Assembly: GCA_041749275.1 (NCBI GenBank)
Contig: JBGTBQ010000121.1
Location: 1 to 19,960 of the forward strand
Length of the DNA: 19,960 nt
Direction: 5' to 3'
Source: JBGTBQ01 sp041749275
GTDB taxonomy: Bacteria > Acidobacteriota > Blastocatellia > Pyrinomonadales > Pyrinomonadaceae
The position numbers and the translations under genes are program-made. The notes beneath the pieces are model-generated. The model was given only the letters and a program-made list of their open reading frames with translations, was not told where the DNA came from and did not search any database. This document shows, in pieces, positions 1 through 7,692 of this stretch; positions within the stretch are counted from its first letter, which is position 1, and each line of letters opens with the position of its first letter.

Positions 1-128
1 CACACCAAGATACCGACTAGGTGACGAGGGCCAGTCAGAACCGCCTGCGGTAGCGGGCGGGTCTCTGGCGACGCAAGAACCCGCCCGCTACCGCAGGCGG
101 TTCTGACCTTAATCCACTTCTTGGTGTG
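1..128. repeat. Nested palindromic intergenic element, possibly truncated at the window edge
   Basis: A perfect 29-bp inverted repeat has arms at 34-62 and 79-107 and a 16-nt loop; its core is CCGCCTGCGGTAGCGGGCGG. Outside it a second 10-bp inverted repeat, CACACCAAGA at 1-10, pairs with 119-128. Because position 1 is the window edge, the outer arm may be longer. The design resembles a REP/MITE-type element with a strong hairpin core. No ORF of its own is convincing. It could also serve as a bidirectional transcription barrier for the gene beyond the left edge, but there is no U-tract. Confidence 0.8.
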
Positions 129-304
129 CGCGGCATATAGAGCGAGTTGCAATTGGATGAACTTCGGGGGCGCAAGCGTCCTCGCTGGCAAGCGTGTGCG
201 GCACGCACACCATTCGTGTCGGAGACCGTGCGGGAAATTGGCGTGCGTGTGGTTGAAGCGATGGTCGCGCGCGCGCGATGGTCGCCATCACGGCGGGCGG
301 TGGG
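129..304. other. Intergenic DNA, no gene seen
   Basis: The short ORFs here have no start signals and low-complexity Arg/His-rich translations. A 7-bp stem with a 3-nt loop (194-200 with 204-210) and an alternating CG run near 266-275 are visible. No clear rho-independent terminator for the leftward cyanophycinase gene could be identified. Confidence 0.5.
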
Positions 305-1324
305 TCAGCGGTATGGGTCGGAGAGAATTTTGCCCTCGCGCACGCTGACCGTGTAGAAGCCTGTTTGGGGTCTTCGCTTGAGGTCGAAGGATGCGCCGCT
401 CGGAAACTTCCAGATTTTGTAGCCGGAGAAAGTCAGCGGCAGACCCGGCTCGCACACTTCGGGACGGTGGTCGCCAAGGACAAGATAGACCGGCCCCGTG
501 CCCATGACGCGAGCCGCTCCCTTCCGGTCAACTACGACGGAGGTCTCGCGTTCGACGGCGAGACCCGTGATGCGTTTGTAACGACCATCCTTGAGTTGGC
601 GCGCGAGGAAGACGAGCAGGCGGCCCATGCGGTCGCGCTCGACGAAGTGTGTGTCGGTGATGACGCCGCGCAGGACAGGCCAGTCGAAGAAGTCGTGTGT
701 GAAACTGAGGTCGGCGTGGTAAGGGTTGCTTAAAGAGTCCGCGCTTTGCGCGCTGCCGCCGGAGCAGGCGTCGTAAGATGCGTCGCCCAAGATGGCAAGG
801 CCGGCGCTCGTCCCGCCGACGCCCCCGCCGCGCGCGTGTACGCGCTCGACGCCCTTCTCGACCTCCGTGCCCTTGAAGTAGCGCACGTAGTTGCACTGGT
901 CGCCGCCCGCGAAGAAGACCACTTCGGCGCCGCGCACCGTTGAGCGGACGGCGGCGCTGTCAGCGTCCGCGCGGTCTTTGATGACGAGCGTCTCGACCGA
1001 GTCCACGCCTTTCATGTTGAAGAAGAATTCGTTATATCCATCCGCGCCCGATGAGCGCAGCACGACCACATCGAGCTTCGTGGCGCAGTCGGAGCAACCT
1101 CTCACTTCGTCAATCATCCACTGCATCGCCGCGCCCACGTCTTCGCCGCCGCCCTGCAAGTGATACGCGGGGCCGTACAGTCTCGGCTTTACATCGGCGG
1201 CGCTGCCCGTCAGATAGCGCGTCTCTTTTGCCGAGGCTCCGGCGCAGAGGACGAGTCCAAGCAGCGCTGTGAGCACTGACTGCGTGAAGAACAAAGGCTT
1301 GTGTCCGAGCACTTGGCTTCTCAT
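305..1324 (-). CDS. Secreted cyanophycinase-like serine peptidase (family S51)
   Basis: Cyanophycinases hydrolyse the Arg-Asp storage polymer cyanophycin to beta-Asp-Arg dipeptides. The 339-residue product has the S51 signature: the nucleophile elbow GGTSAG with Ser about 173, an upstream GGDQ motif (about 140-143), and DTHFVERDRMGRL with His about 226, which matches the family's DxHFxxRxRxGRL block. An N-terminal hydrophobic stretch ending near Cys-Ala-Gly-Ala-Ser-Ala indicates export, as in the extracellular enzymes. I start at the ATG at 1324 because it puts the signal peptide at the N terminus; upstream in-frame starts at 1402 and 1504 would add a 26- or 60-residue tail without sense. No strong ribosome binding site is visible. 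No cyanophycin synthetase lies in the window, so the substrate may be scavenged or be another peptide; peptidase E-like specificity is the alternative. Confidence 0.85.
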   Translation of the reverse strand: MRSQVLGHKPLFFTQSVLTALLGLVLCAGASAKETRYLTGSAADVKPRLYGPAYHLQGGGEDVGAAMQWMIDEVRGCSDCATKLDVVVLRSSGADGYNEFFFNMKGVDSVETLVIKDRADADSAAVRSTVRGAEVVFFAGGDQCNYVRYFKGTEVEKGVERVHARGGGVGGTSAGLAILGDASYDACSGGSAQSADSLSNPYHADLSFTHDFFDWPVLRGVITDTHFVERDRMGRLLVFLARQLKDGRYKRITGLAVERETSVVVDRKGAARVMGTGPVYLVLGDHRPEVCEPGLPLTFSGYKIWKFPSGASFDLKRRPQTGFYTVSVREGKILSDPYR

Positions 1325-1366
1325 GGATGCGTTCAGACAACTCTTCTCGACTTTCCTCGGAAACAA

Positions 1367-1395
1367 TTGTAGAAGATAGCTTGGGCGACTATACT
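1367..1395 (+). promoter_or_regulatory. Candidate sigma70 promoter for the 1437 gene
   Basis: TTGTAG (1367-1372), a 17-bp spacer and TATACT (1390-1395) precede the start codon at 1437 by about 40 bases. Spacing and the -10 box are good; the -35 box is partial. It overlaps the divergent leader of the cyanophycinase gene. Confidence 0.5.
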
Positions 1396-1436
1396 TACGC
1401 ATCCTCTCAGGTATCTCAATCGGTTTGGAGGCGGCA

Positions 1437-2111
1437 ATGGATAATATCCCGGTGAAGGGACTCGTGGATGGCGCCCAAAAAGTCTTGGCAATCCTGCCGC
1501 TCATTTTCTTATCGTCCCTCTCGCTTCATGGGCAAGGGCCGAACAGGAAACCAAACGTGCAGGAAGCGCCTACGAATCCGGCCAGAGTCAAACAGCCCAA
1601 CCGCAATCCGAGCATCCGCGAGCGTGAATTTAAGATGCGTGAAATGGAGCAGGAGGCGAGCCGGCCTCCGACAGCGGAAGAGACGGAACTGGCATTGAAG
1701 CAGATCGGCGAAGACTTCGAGCGCCTGCAAGCCGTCAATAACAAAATGATGAGCGCCGCCGCGCCCGCCAAGACGCTCGACTACAAAAATATTGCGAAGA
1801 CGACGGCGGAAATAAGAGAGCGCGCCGCCCGGCTCAAAACGAATCTTCATCTCCCCCAGCCCGAGCAAATCGAGGCGGCCCCGAAGAGGCCCGATGCAGA
1901 GACTGACGAGCAGCTTAAAGCGTCGCTGCTGACGCTCGACAAGGCGATCATGAGTTTTGTCACCAGCCCTCTGTTTAAGAGCGTTGACGTGATAGATGCC
2001 AAGGTCGCGGCCAAAGCGAGCCACGATCTGGAAACAATCATCGAACTCAGCCGCATCATTGGCCAGAACGCCGAGCGGCTGGATGAAGCTTCTAAGAAGT
2101 CCCGGCCATAG
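1437..2111 (+). CDS. Unknown secreted or membrane-anchored helical protein
   Basis: A 224-residue protein I do not recognise. A hydrophobic segment at about residues 15-32 (VLAILPLIFLSSLSLHG) acts as a signal peptide or anchor. After it come a Pro/Asn-rich linker, a charged stretch with IREREFKMREMEQE, and predicted amphipathic helices to the end, rich in Ala, Lys and Glu with no Cys. The ATG at 1437 is preferred to the TTG at 1425 because GGAGG (1427-1431) lies 5 bases before it. It is divergent from the cyanophycinase gene and convergent with the receptor gene, so it is probably monocistronic. The coiled-coil character suggests a structural or envelope role, but no function can be assigned. 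Confidence 0.75.
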   Translation: MDNIPVKGLVDGAQKVLAILPLIFLSSLSLHGQGPNRKPNVQEAPTNPARVKQPNRNPSIREREFKMREMEQEASRPPTAEETELALKQIGEDFERLQAVNNKMMSAAAPAKTLDYKNIAKTTAEIRERAARLKTNLHLPQPEQIEAAPKRPDAETDEQLKASLLTLDKAIMSFVTSPLFKSVDVIDAKVAAKASHDLETIIELSRIIGQNAERLDEASKKSRP

Positions 2112-2202
2112 AAGTAGTCGAAAGCATGGGGTAAGAGTTTCCATGCAGGCGCGGTTGCCCCTCAATCGCGTCCGTGCCTGTCTTCATCACTCACCAAATG
2201 CA

Positions 2203-2241
2203 TTCAAACAAAAGCGGGCCGGAGCCGAAGCTCCAGCCCGC
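2203..2241 (-). terminator. Rho-independent terminator of the receptor gene
   Basis: On the minus strand a GC-rich stem (arms 2214-2225 and 2230-2241, one mismatch, TTCG loop) is followed by TTTTGTTTG. It sits 28 bases past the receptor stop codon. The UUCG-type tetraloop makes the hairpin especially stable. Confidence 0.85.
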
Positions 2242-2268
2242 GTGGAGTGTGCGAGGGAAGTTGAAGTT

Positions 2269-5200
2269 TTAGAACTGGTAGCGCAGGGCGAACTGCATCA
2301 CGCGACCAGCTTTGTTTTCGTTGAGCGGAGTTTGCGTCGCCGTCAGCTTGCCGAAGTCGGAACTCGGTTGCCCGCCGAGATACGGGTCTTGCGGCAACCC
2401 GAAGCCGATGGCATCGGTGAAGCGTTGCGTGTTGGTGACGTTATAGACTTCCCAACGGAGCTGGAGCGTGTGGCCCTCCATGGGCAGTTTGAAAATCTTG
2501 GACAGCCCTGAGTCGAGCGAGAAGTAACCGGGGTAGCGCAGGATGTTGCGGTCGCCGACTTCGCCGGGACGTGCGCTGCGGTAACTCTGGAACGCCTGCG
2601 TGGGGTCGCTGAAGATGTTCGGCTCGCCCGCGCGCGTCGGCGACGAGGAGAGCGGGCGCACGCGAACGCCGTTCGACTGCACGTTCCAATTTGTCGCCCA
2701 GCGGTCCGCATCGAACGGCTCGCCCGAAGGCAGTCCGGTGTTATAGCGGAAGATGCCCGTCAACTGCCAGCCACCGAAGATCGCATCGGCAACTTTGTTC
2801 ATGCCGCTGAAGAACTTCTTGTCGCGGCCAATCGGAATGCCGATGAGCCAGTTGGCGTTGACGATGTGGCGGACATCGAAATCGGAGTTGGCGTAGTTGA
2901 GGTCGGGGTTCAACGGGTTGACGATGAACGCCGTGCCATATGAGGTGGAGGATTGCAACCCCGAAGCGTTGTCGAGCGAGTGCCCCAACGTGTAGTTGAA
3001 GTCGAACGTAACGTGGTTCTTGAACCTCTGCCGGAGACTGAGTTGCAGCGAGTTGTAATTCGACCGCGCAACCGTCGAAAAGGTAGAGAATGCGGCGTAC
3101 TGCGGGTGGAAGAACAGATTGTCGCCGAGCGGCGAAAGCCCGTCGTCCCACAAGAGCTGCACGAAGGTGTAGTCGGTCGTGTTGCGACCGCCCAAGCTGG
3201 AGTGCGTGATGCGGCGGTAAGCTGCTTGCGTCGCCGTCAGCGCGGTCAGCCCGCTGCCGGGGATGTTGAAAGTGCCCGCGAGTCCGGGCAAGACGTTCTG
3301 GAAAAACGGAATCGGCGCAATCGAGGTGATCGGCCTGTTCTGATTGCGGAAATCAATCAGCGTGTTGATGGCCGTGTACCAGTCAGTGCCCGACTGCGGG
3401 TCGCGGATGTTGTTGAGGTGCATGATGTCGCGCGTCGCCAGCAGATTGCGCGCGAAGCGCCCGACGTAGCTGGCCTCGAACGACAGGCCCTTACCGAATT
3501 CGCGCCCGTAAGACATGTTGACGCTGTAGTTGTACGGCGTGACTATCGAATCGTCGAGCGACGACTCGATGCGTTGACTCTCATCCGCCGGAGTCAGCAG
3601 CGGGAAGGTGAGCGTTGACGGAATAATAAGGCCGGGCAGACCGCGAATGTTCTGTCCGGTTCCGGTGAGGAGCGGCCCGAAGCGGTCGCTGACGTTATAG
3701 GTGTTGGCCGAAATGCCGGATGCGGACTTGAAGCCCAGTGTCGAGTTCAAATCGAAGTTGACGGCCAACTGGCTGCCGATGCGGTCGTAGGTCATGCGGA
3801 AGCCGCCGCGAACGACGCTCTTGCCGTTGCGCCCGATCAGATTGCCGAACCAATGGTCGCCGAAGTTCGGCGACCAAGCGATGGCGACCGACGGCGCGAA
3901 GTTGTTCCAGTCCTGACTGTAATAGCCTTCGCGGTTGTTCGCCTTGCCCGCGAGGTCAACAGTGATGGAGTCGTTGACGGGGCGTCCCATTTCGGCTCCG
4001 GCGACGCGGCGCGCGAAATATTCGCCGAGGCTCTCGGTGGGTTTGACCTGCAAGCCGTTCCGCTCGTAGACGGGTGTGGAAGTTGACCAGCGCAGGCCGT
4101 AGGTGAGCGTCAGGTTCGGGCGAATCCGCCAGTTATCCTGCGCGTAGAGTTCATACTCCTCCGTGGCGAAGGAGCGGGCGACGCCGGTGCCCCCCGGAAG
4201 CAGGCTGCCGTCGCGGCTGTAATTGAGATTCACGTTGTACTGCGAGAAGCGCCCGATGATGGCCGTCAGCGCGTCACGCAGGTCGGTCTCGGAGGAGGCG
4301 GCCACGTTCGGGAAGATCGGGTCGCCGAAATCGTCGAAGAGGATCACGTCGCCGGAGAAGTCGTAAAACGACGGGTTAGTGATGGCGCTGTCGAAGGAGT
4401 TGCCGAACGTGGTGCGGTTGTTTCTGATGAGCCGGACGTTCGTGCCGTACTGCATGGTGTGCGTGCCTTTGATCCACGACAGGTCGTTGACAAAGTTGTG
4501 CACCGGCGTCGTGCGGCTGATCGTCCGCGAGAAGCCGGAGGGCGAAAAGATGAAGCGGAAAGAGATTGCGTTCTGCGTCGAATCGCCGCCATCGGTGAAG
4601 GAGGCGCGCGTCAGTCCGTAAGTGAAACGGTTGACGATGTTGTTCGAGACCGTCCACGTGTGGCCGATGGCGATCCCCTTCGGGTGATTCCACAATTGCG
4701 GCGCGGTAGTGTCGGGGAATTCGCGCACTTGCGTGATCAGGTCGTTCTGATAGACGCCGCGCGCGAACAGGGTCTGGCGGTTGGTCAGGTTGAAGTCGAA
4801 ACGCGCGTGGTAAACGTTCAAGTTGGAAGGCGTGGTGGCATTGAAGCGGAAGCCGCCGGTGTTGAGGCCGTCGCCGACGGACGACGAGTTGGTCGGGTAA
4901 CGGGCAGCCGCGCCGGCGAGGATCGCCAGAGCCGCCGGATTGATGCCGGGCGTGACTCCATATGCAGCCGTGTACGCAGAATTGATCTGGCCGATATTAC
5001 GTGCAAGGCAACGACGGTTAGGGGCATTGGGCGTAGGGCACCCGAAGCTATCAGCAGGGAAAGTGCCATTCGTGTTAGGTGCTGCCTCATATCTCACGAT
5101 GCCCTGTCCGAGCGTGGGAAGCGGCACTTCGCGGATCGCGGTCTGGGCCGTCGCCTCGCGTAAGCCTTCATAGTTGAAGAAGAAAAACGCGCGGTCTTTC

Positions 5201-6090
5201 TTGATGGGGCCGCCGATGGCGCCGCCGAAGATGTTGCGTAGAAGCTGCGGGCGCGCGACGCCATCCTTGTTATTGAAAAAGTCATTGGCGGTCGTCACCG
5301 TGTTGCGGTGGAAGTAATAGAGCGAGCCATGATAGTCGTTTGATCCCGACTTGGTGACGAGCGAGACCTGCGCGCCGGAGGAGCGCCCCTGATCGGCATT
5401 CGCGTTGGTCGTCGTAACGCGAAGCTCCTGAAGCGAATCGGGCGTCGAGCGCAACACGCTGGCGAACGCTTCGCCGGTTGCGACATCGAGGCCGCTCTGC
5501 TGTTCGTTCACGTCCACGCCGTCGAGCGTGATGTTGGACTGGTCGGCGCGTCCGCCGTTGACGACGCCGTCGCGCGTCACGCCGGGTTGCAGTGAGAGCA
5601 GTCCGACGACGTTGCGCGCGTTCAGCGGAAGTTGCACGACACGACGGCCTTCAAAGGCGGTGCCGATGGATGCGTCTGAAGTGTTAAGCACCGGCTCGGC
5701 AGTGGCCGCCACGTTGACCGTCTCGGTGCCGAGTCCGACTTCGAGCTTCAAGTCAATTTCAACCGGCGTGTCAACGAGCGCCTGCACGTCGTTGACGACC
5801 GATTTCTTGAAGCCCTGCGCCTCAGCCTCGATGCGATAGGTGCCGGGCGGCACGGCGGTAAAAACATAGCCGCCGCTTTCGTTGGAAGTCTGCGTTCGGA
5901 CGAAGTTCTTCTCGGGGTTAGTAAGCGTTACAGTCGCGCCTGCGACAATAGCACCCTGTTGATCCAGCACCGTGCCACGCACGGTCGAGGCGCCGGTCTG
6001 CGCGAACGCACTGTTAGCGAACAAGGAAAGCAGTAACGCATACAGCATGACCGCCGCCGCGCCGCCTCTTAAAGACATCTGTCTTTTCAT
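2269..6090 (-). CDS. Oar-like TonB-dependent outer-membrane receptor with carboxypeptidase-regulatory domain
   Basis: A 1273-residue outer-membrane beta-barrel of the Oar/SusC-like kind abundant in Acidobacteria. A signal peptide ends near residue 30 (LFANSAFAQ). Residues about 34-118 form a carboxypeptidase-D regulatory-like beta-sandwich (TVRGTVLDQQGAIVAGATVT, then PPGTYRIEAEAQGF). The plug follows at about 130-250, with LPLNARNVVGLLSLQPGV, NITLDGVDVNEQQSG and VSLVTKSGSNDYHGSLYYF. The rest is barrel, rich in Asn, Tyr and Phe, ending in Tyr-Gln-Phe with the C-terminal aromatic expected for BAM insertion. The ATG at 6090 is preceded by AGGAGG at 5-base spacing; the upstream in-frame ATG at 6192 lacks this. 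No SusD, TonB or ExbBD gene adjoins it, so the ligand cannot be inferred. Confidence 0.92.
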   Translation of the reverse strand: MKRQMSLRGGAAAVMLYALLLSLFANSAFAQTGASTVRGTVLDQQGAIVAGATVTLTNPEKNFVRTQTSNESGGYVFTAVPPGTYRIEAEAQGFKKSVVNDVQALVDTPVEIDLKLEVGLGTETVNVAATAEPVLNTSDASIGTAFEGRRVVQLPLNARNVVGLLSLQPGVTRDGVVNGGRADQSNITLDGVDVNEQQSGLDVATGEAFASVLRSTPDSLQELRVTTTNANADQGRSSGAQVSLVTKSGSNDYHGSLYYFHRNTVTTANDFFNNKDGVARPQLLRNIFGGAIGGPIKKDRAFFFFNYEGLREATAQTAIREVPLPTLGQGIVRYEAAPNTNGTFPADSFGCPTPNAPNRRCLARNIGQINSAYTAAYGVTPGINPAALAILAGAAARYPTNSSSVGDGLNTGGFRFNATTPSNLNVYHARFDFNLTNRQTLFARGVYQNDLITQVREFPDTTAPQLWNHPKGIAIGHTWTVSNNIVNRFTYGLTRASFTDGGDSTQNAISFRFIFSPSGFSRTISRTTPVHNFVNDLSWIKGTHTMQYGTNVRLIRNNRTTFGNSFDSAITNPSFYDFSGDVILFDDFGDPIFPNVAASSETDLRDALTAIIGRFSQYNVNLNYSRDGSLLPGGTGVARSFATEEYELYAQDNWRIRPNLTLTYGLRWSTSTPVYERNGLQVKPTESLGEYFARRVAGAEMGRPVNDSITVDLAGKANNREGYYSQDWNNFAPSVAIAWSPNFGDHWFGNLIGRNGKSVVRGGFRMTYDRIGSQLAVNFDLNSTLGFKSASGISANTYNVSDRFGPLLTGTGQNIRGLPGLIIPSTLTFPLLTPADESQRIESSLDDSIVTPYNYSVNMSYGREFGKGLSFEASYVGRFARNLLATRDIMHLNNIRDPQSGTDWYTAINTLIDFRNQNRPITSIAPIPFFQNVLPGLAGTFNIPGSGLTALTATQAAYRRITHSSLGGRNTTDYTFVQLLWDDGLSPLGDNLFFHPQYAAFSTFSTVARSNYNSLQLSLRQRFKNHVTFDFNYTLGHSLDNASGLQSSTSYGTAFIVNPLNPDLNYANSDFDVRHIVNANWLIGIPIGRDKKFFSGMNKVADAIFGGWQLTGIFRYNTGLPSGEPFDADRWATNWNVQSNGVRVRPLSSSPTRAGEPNIFSDPTQAFQSYRSARPGEVGDRNILRYPGYFSLDSGLSKIFKLPMEGHTLQLRWEVYNVTNTQRFTDAIGFGLPQDPYLGGQPSSDFGKLTATQTPLNENKAGRVMQFALRYQF

Positions 6091-6585
6091 TGTCCCTCCT
6101 AAAGTAAATGTATTGGCGTGCCCTTGACGAGCATTACGGTCGTCGGGGGCCGGGAAAACAGGGAATTGAGAGTGGAACCTCTGGTGAAACACGGGCGGCG
6201 TCCGAAGAATCTCGGCGGCGCCGGGGTTGTGTTCATCTCTGCGCGATAAGTGCTCGACAGCCGGTCGTTCGTGCGAGGTATGAAAAAGACGGATTCGGAA
6301 TTAAGGATCGAACTGCCGGAACTGAATTGAAGTAATGACTGCGTCGGAAACGCTCGGCGAAGAAGTGCCGCCTGATATTTTAGGACAACGCAGGAATATT
6401 GACTTTGGCAACTGCCGTTCCGCATCCGCCGCTAAACCGAGGATGTGTTTAGGGCGATTGCTTGCAACGCTTTAGACCTTGGCGCCCGAAACGGATGCGG
6501 GCATTATATCCAAAAATGCGTAATCTCATTCATTTTTTTGGATTGTGTCGTTAGAAGGATGGACGGGTAGGCCGGGTAAAAGACC
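6091..6585. other. Long leader and upstream region of the receptor gene, no gene seen
   Basis: About 495 bases without a convincing gene. The leftward ORF at 6099-6425 has an unbiased composition and no ribosome binding site. A leftward TATAAT (6503-6508, read on the minus strand) could be a -10 box for the receptor, implying a leader of about 400 bases, but no good -35 box is spaced with it. An AT-rich 9-bp inverted repeat, ATCCAAAAA at 6508-6516 with its complement at 6535-6543, overlaps that -10 box and could be an operator. Confidence 0.4.
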
Positions 6586-6630
6586 GCGCCCGCGTTGACG
6601 ACTGAACGTTGGGGCCGTCAACGCGGGCGC
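6560..6630 (-). terminator. Probable rho-independent terminator of ribA
   Basis: A perfect 15-bp GC-rich stem (6586-6600 with 6616-6630) and a 15-nt loop lie 39 bases beyond the ribA stop. On the minus strand the stem is followed by GGTCTTTTACC, a short U-tract. The stem is very strong, the tail moderate. Confidence 0.7.
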
Positions 6631-6668
6631 ATGATATGGCCGAATGGCCTGATCGTGTGTCGAGCGGG

Positions 6669-7313
6669 CTATTTGATGGTTTCGAGGAGGTGGCCGAGCT
6701 TCTCCTTCTTCGTGCGTAGATAGTGGACGGCGGCCTCGCCCGGCTCGACTTCGAGCGGGACGCGGTCAACGACGCGCAGGCCAGCCTCCTCCATTGCGCG
6801 CAGTTTCAGAGGGTTGTTCGACATCACGCGCACCTTGCACAGGCCGAGATCGAACAGGATTTCGGCGCACTGCCGGTACTCCCGGAGGTCTACGGCGAGG
6901 CCGAGCCGCTCATTGGCCTCGACCGTGTCGGCGCCCTCATCTTGCAGTGCGTAGGCGCGGATTTTGTTGATGATGCCGATACCGCGGCCTTCCTGAAGCT
7001 GGTAGACGATGGCCCCGCGCCCTTCGCGCTCGATCAGTTCCATGGCGCGGTGGAGTTGGCGCCCGCAGTCGCACTTGGTCGAGCCGAACACGTCGCCCGT
7101 CAGGCACTGCGAGTGGATGCGTACCAGCGTGGGCGTCTCCGCCTCGATCTCTCCTTTATATAGAGCGACGAACTCCTCGTCGCTCACGGTCGAGCGGTAA
7201 CCGGCAATGCGGAATTCGCCCACCTCGGTCGGCAACCGTGCCGCCGACACGCGCTCGACTGTCAAAGCCTGCCTCGACCACGGGCAGTCTACAATTTGTT
7301 CTTCTTTCAACAC
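6669..7313 (-). CDS. ribA: GTP cyclohydrolase II
   Basis: RibA converts GTP to 2,5-diamino-6-ribosylamino-4-pyrimidinone 5'-phosphate, formate and pyrophosphate, the first step of riboflavin synthesis. The zinc site is intact: Cys70, Cys81 and Cys83 in RIHSQCLTGDVFGSTKCDCG. The QEGRGIG loop (about 107-113), LGLAVDLREY and the NNPLK segment are also family-typical. It is a stand-alone enzyme of 214 residues, close to the E. coli length and not fused to RibB. I choose the GTG at 7313 because GAGGAG lies 5 bases upstream; TTG at 7310 is also possible, whereas TTG at 7331 lies upstream of that site. No other riboflavin gene adjoins it and no FMN riboswitch is visible in the leader. Confidence 0.93.
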   Translation of the reverse strand: MLKEEQIVDCPWSRQALTVERVSAARLPTEVGEFRIAGYRSTVSDEEFVALYKGEIEAETPTLVRIHSQCLTGDVFGSTKCDCGRQLHRAMELIEREGRGAIVYQLQEGRGIGIINKIRAYALQDEGADTVEANERLGLAVDLREYRQCAEILFDLGLCKVRVMSNNPLKLRAMEEAGLRVVDRVPLEVEPGEAAVHYLRTKKEKLGHLLETIK

Positions 7314-7418
7314 TGGAACTCCTCGAAGCAACTACCATAATAACGACGACGTGCCCGGCGTTTAAACCGATGGACTCCGAAGCCATGACATCATTAAGCG
7401 TGATGCGTCGTTGCGCCG

Positions 7419-7447
7419 ATTATAGAGGCAGGTCGGACAAGCGACAA
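7419..7447 (-). promoter_or_regulatory. Candidate sigma70 promoter for ribA
   Basis: On the minus strand TTGTCG (7447-7442), a 17-bp spacer and a perfect TATAAT (7424-7419) lie about 105 bases before the ribA start. The resulting leader of roughly 100 bases has no FMN aptamer features. Confidence 0.6.
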
Positions 7448-7692
7448 GACAGGAGACAGGGGCGGGGCTGGGAGCAGGGGGCAGACAGCAGTATCAGGAA
7501 AATCTAAAAATTCAACTTTGATGTTTCAACTCGGCTTCTGTTTTGACCTGCCGCCTGCTTCTGCCATCTGCTTCCCGCCTCCCTCTCTAACCGTTCGCCT
7601 CCTTTTCCATTGTCGCGCCGTGTGCCCGCGCGGTAAGATGCGGCGGCGAGGGGGAATTACGACCGATCAGAGGGTGCTTCGGATTGTTCATT
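7448..7692. other. Intergenic DNA with purine-rich then pyrimidine-rich tracts
   Basis: Between the ribA promoter and the cyclase gene a G/A-rich tract (about 7440-7495) is followed by a C/T-rich tract (about 7525-7590). The two are loosely complementary, repeating words such as GGCAG and CTGCC. No gene is supported. AGAGGG at 7669-7674 may be the ribosome binding site if the TTG at 7684 is used. Confidence 0.45.

Noticed and set aside
1..128. Rho-independent terminator
   Set aside because: The stem is strong but neither strand has a U-tract after it; a repeat element explains it better.
278..733. 151-residue + strand ORF
   Set aside because: It lies antisense to the cyanophycinase gene, whose catalytic motifs are intact; the ORF is a by-product of high GC.
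2953..3618. 221-residue + strand ORF
   Set aside because: Antisense to the receptor barrel, with an Arg/Val-rich translation and no ribosome binding site.
4459..5163. 234-residue + strand ORF
   Set aside because: Also antisense to the receptor; no recognisable motif.
6099..6425. 108-residue - strand ORF upstream of the receptor
   Set aside because: No ribosome binding site, random-looking composition, and it overlaps the likely leader of the receptor gene.
7314..7412. FMN riboswitch before ribA
   Set aside because: The leader lacks the conserved aptamer words and stems expected of that class.
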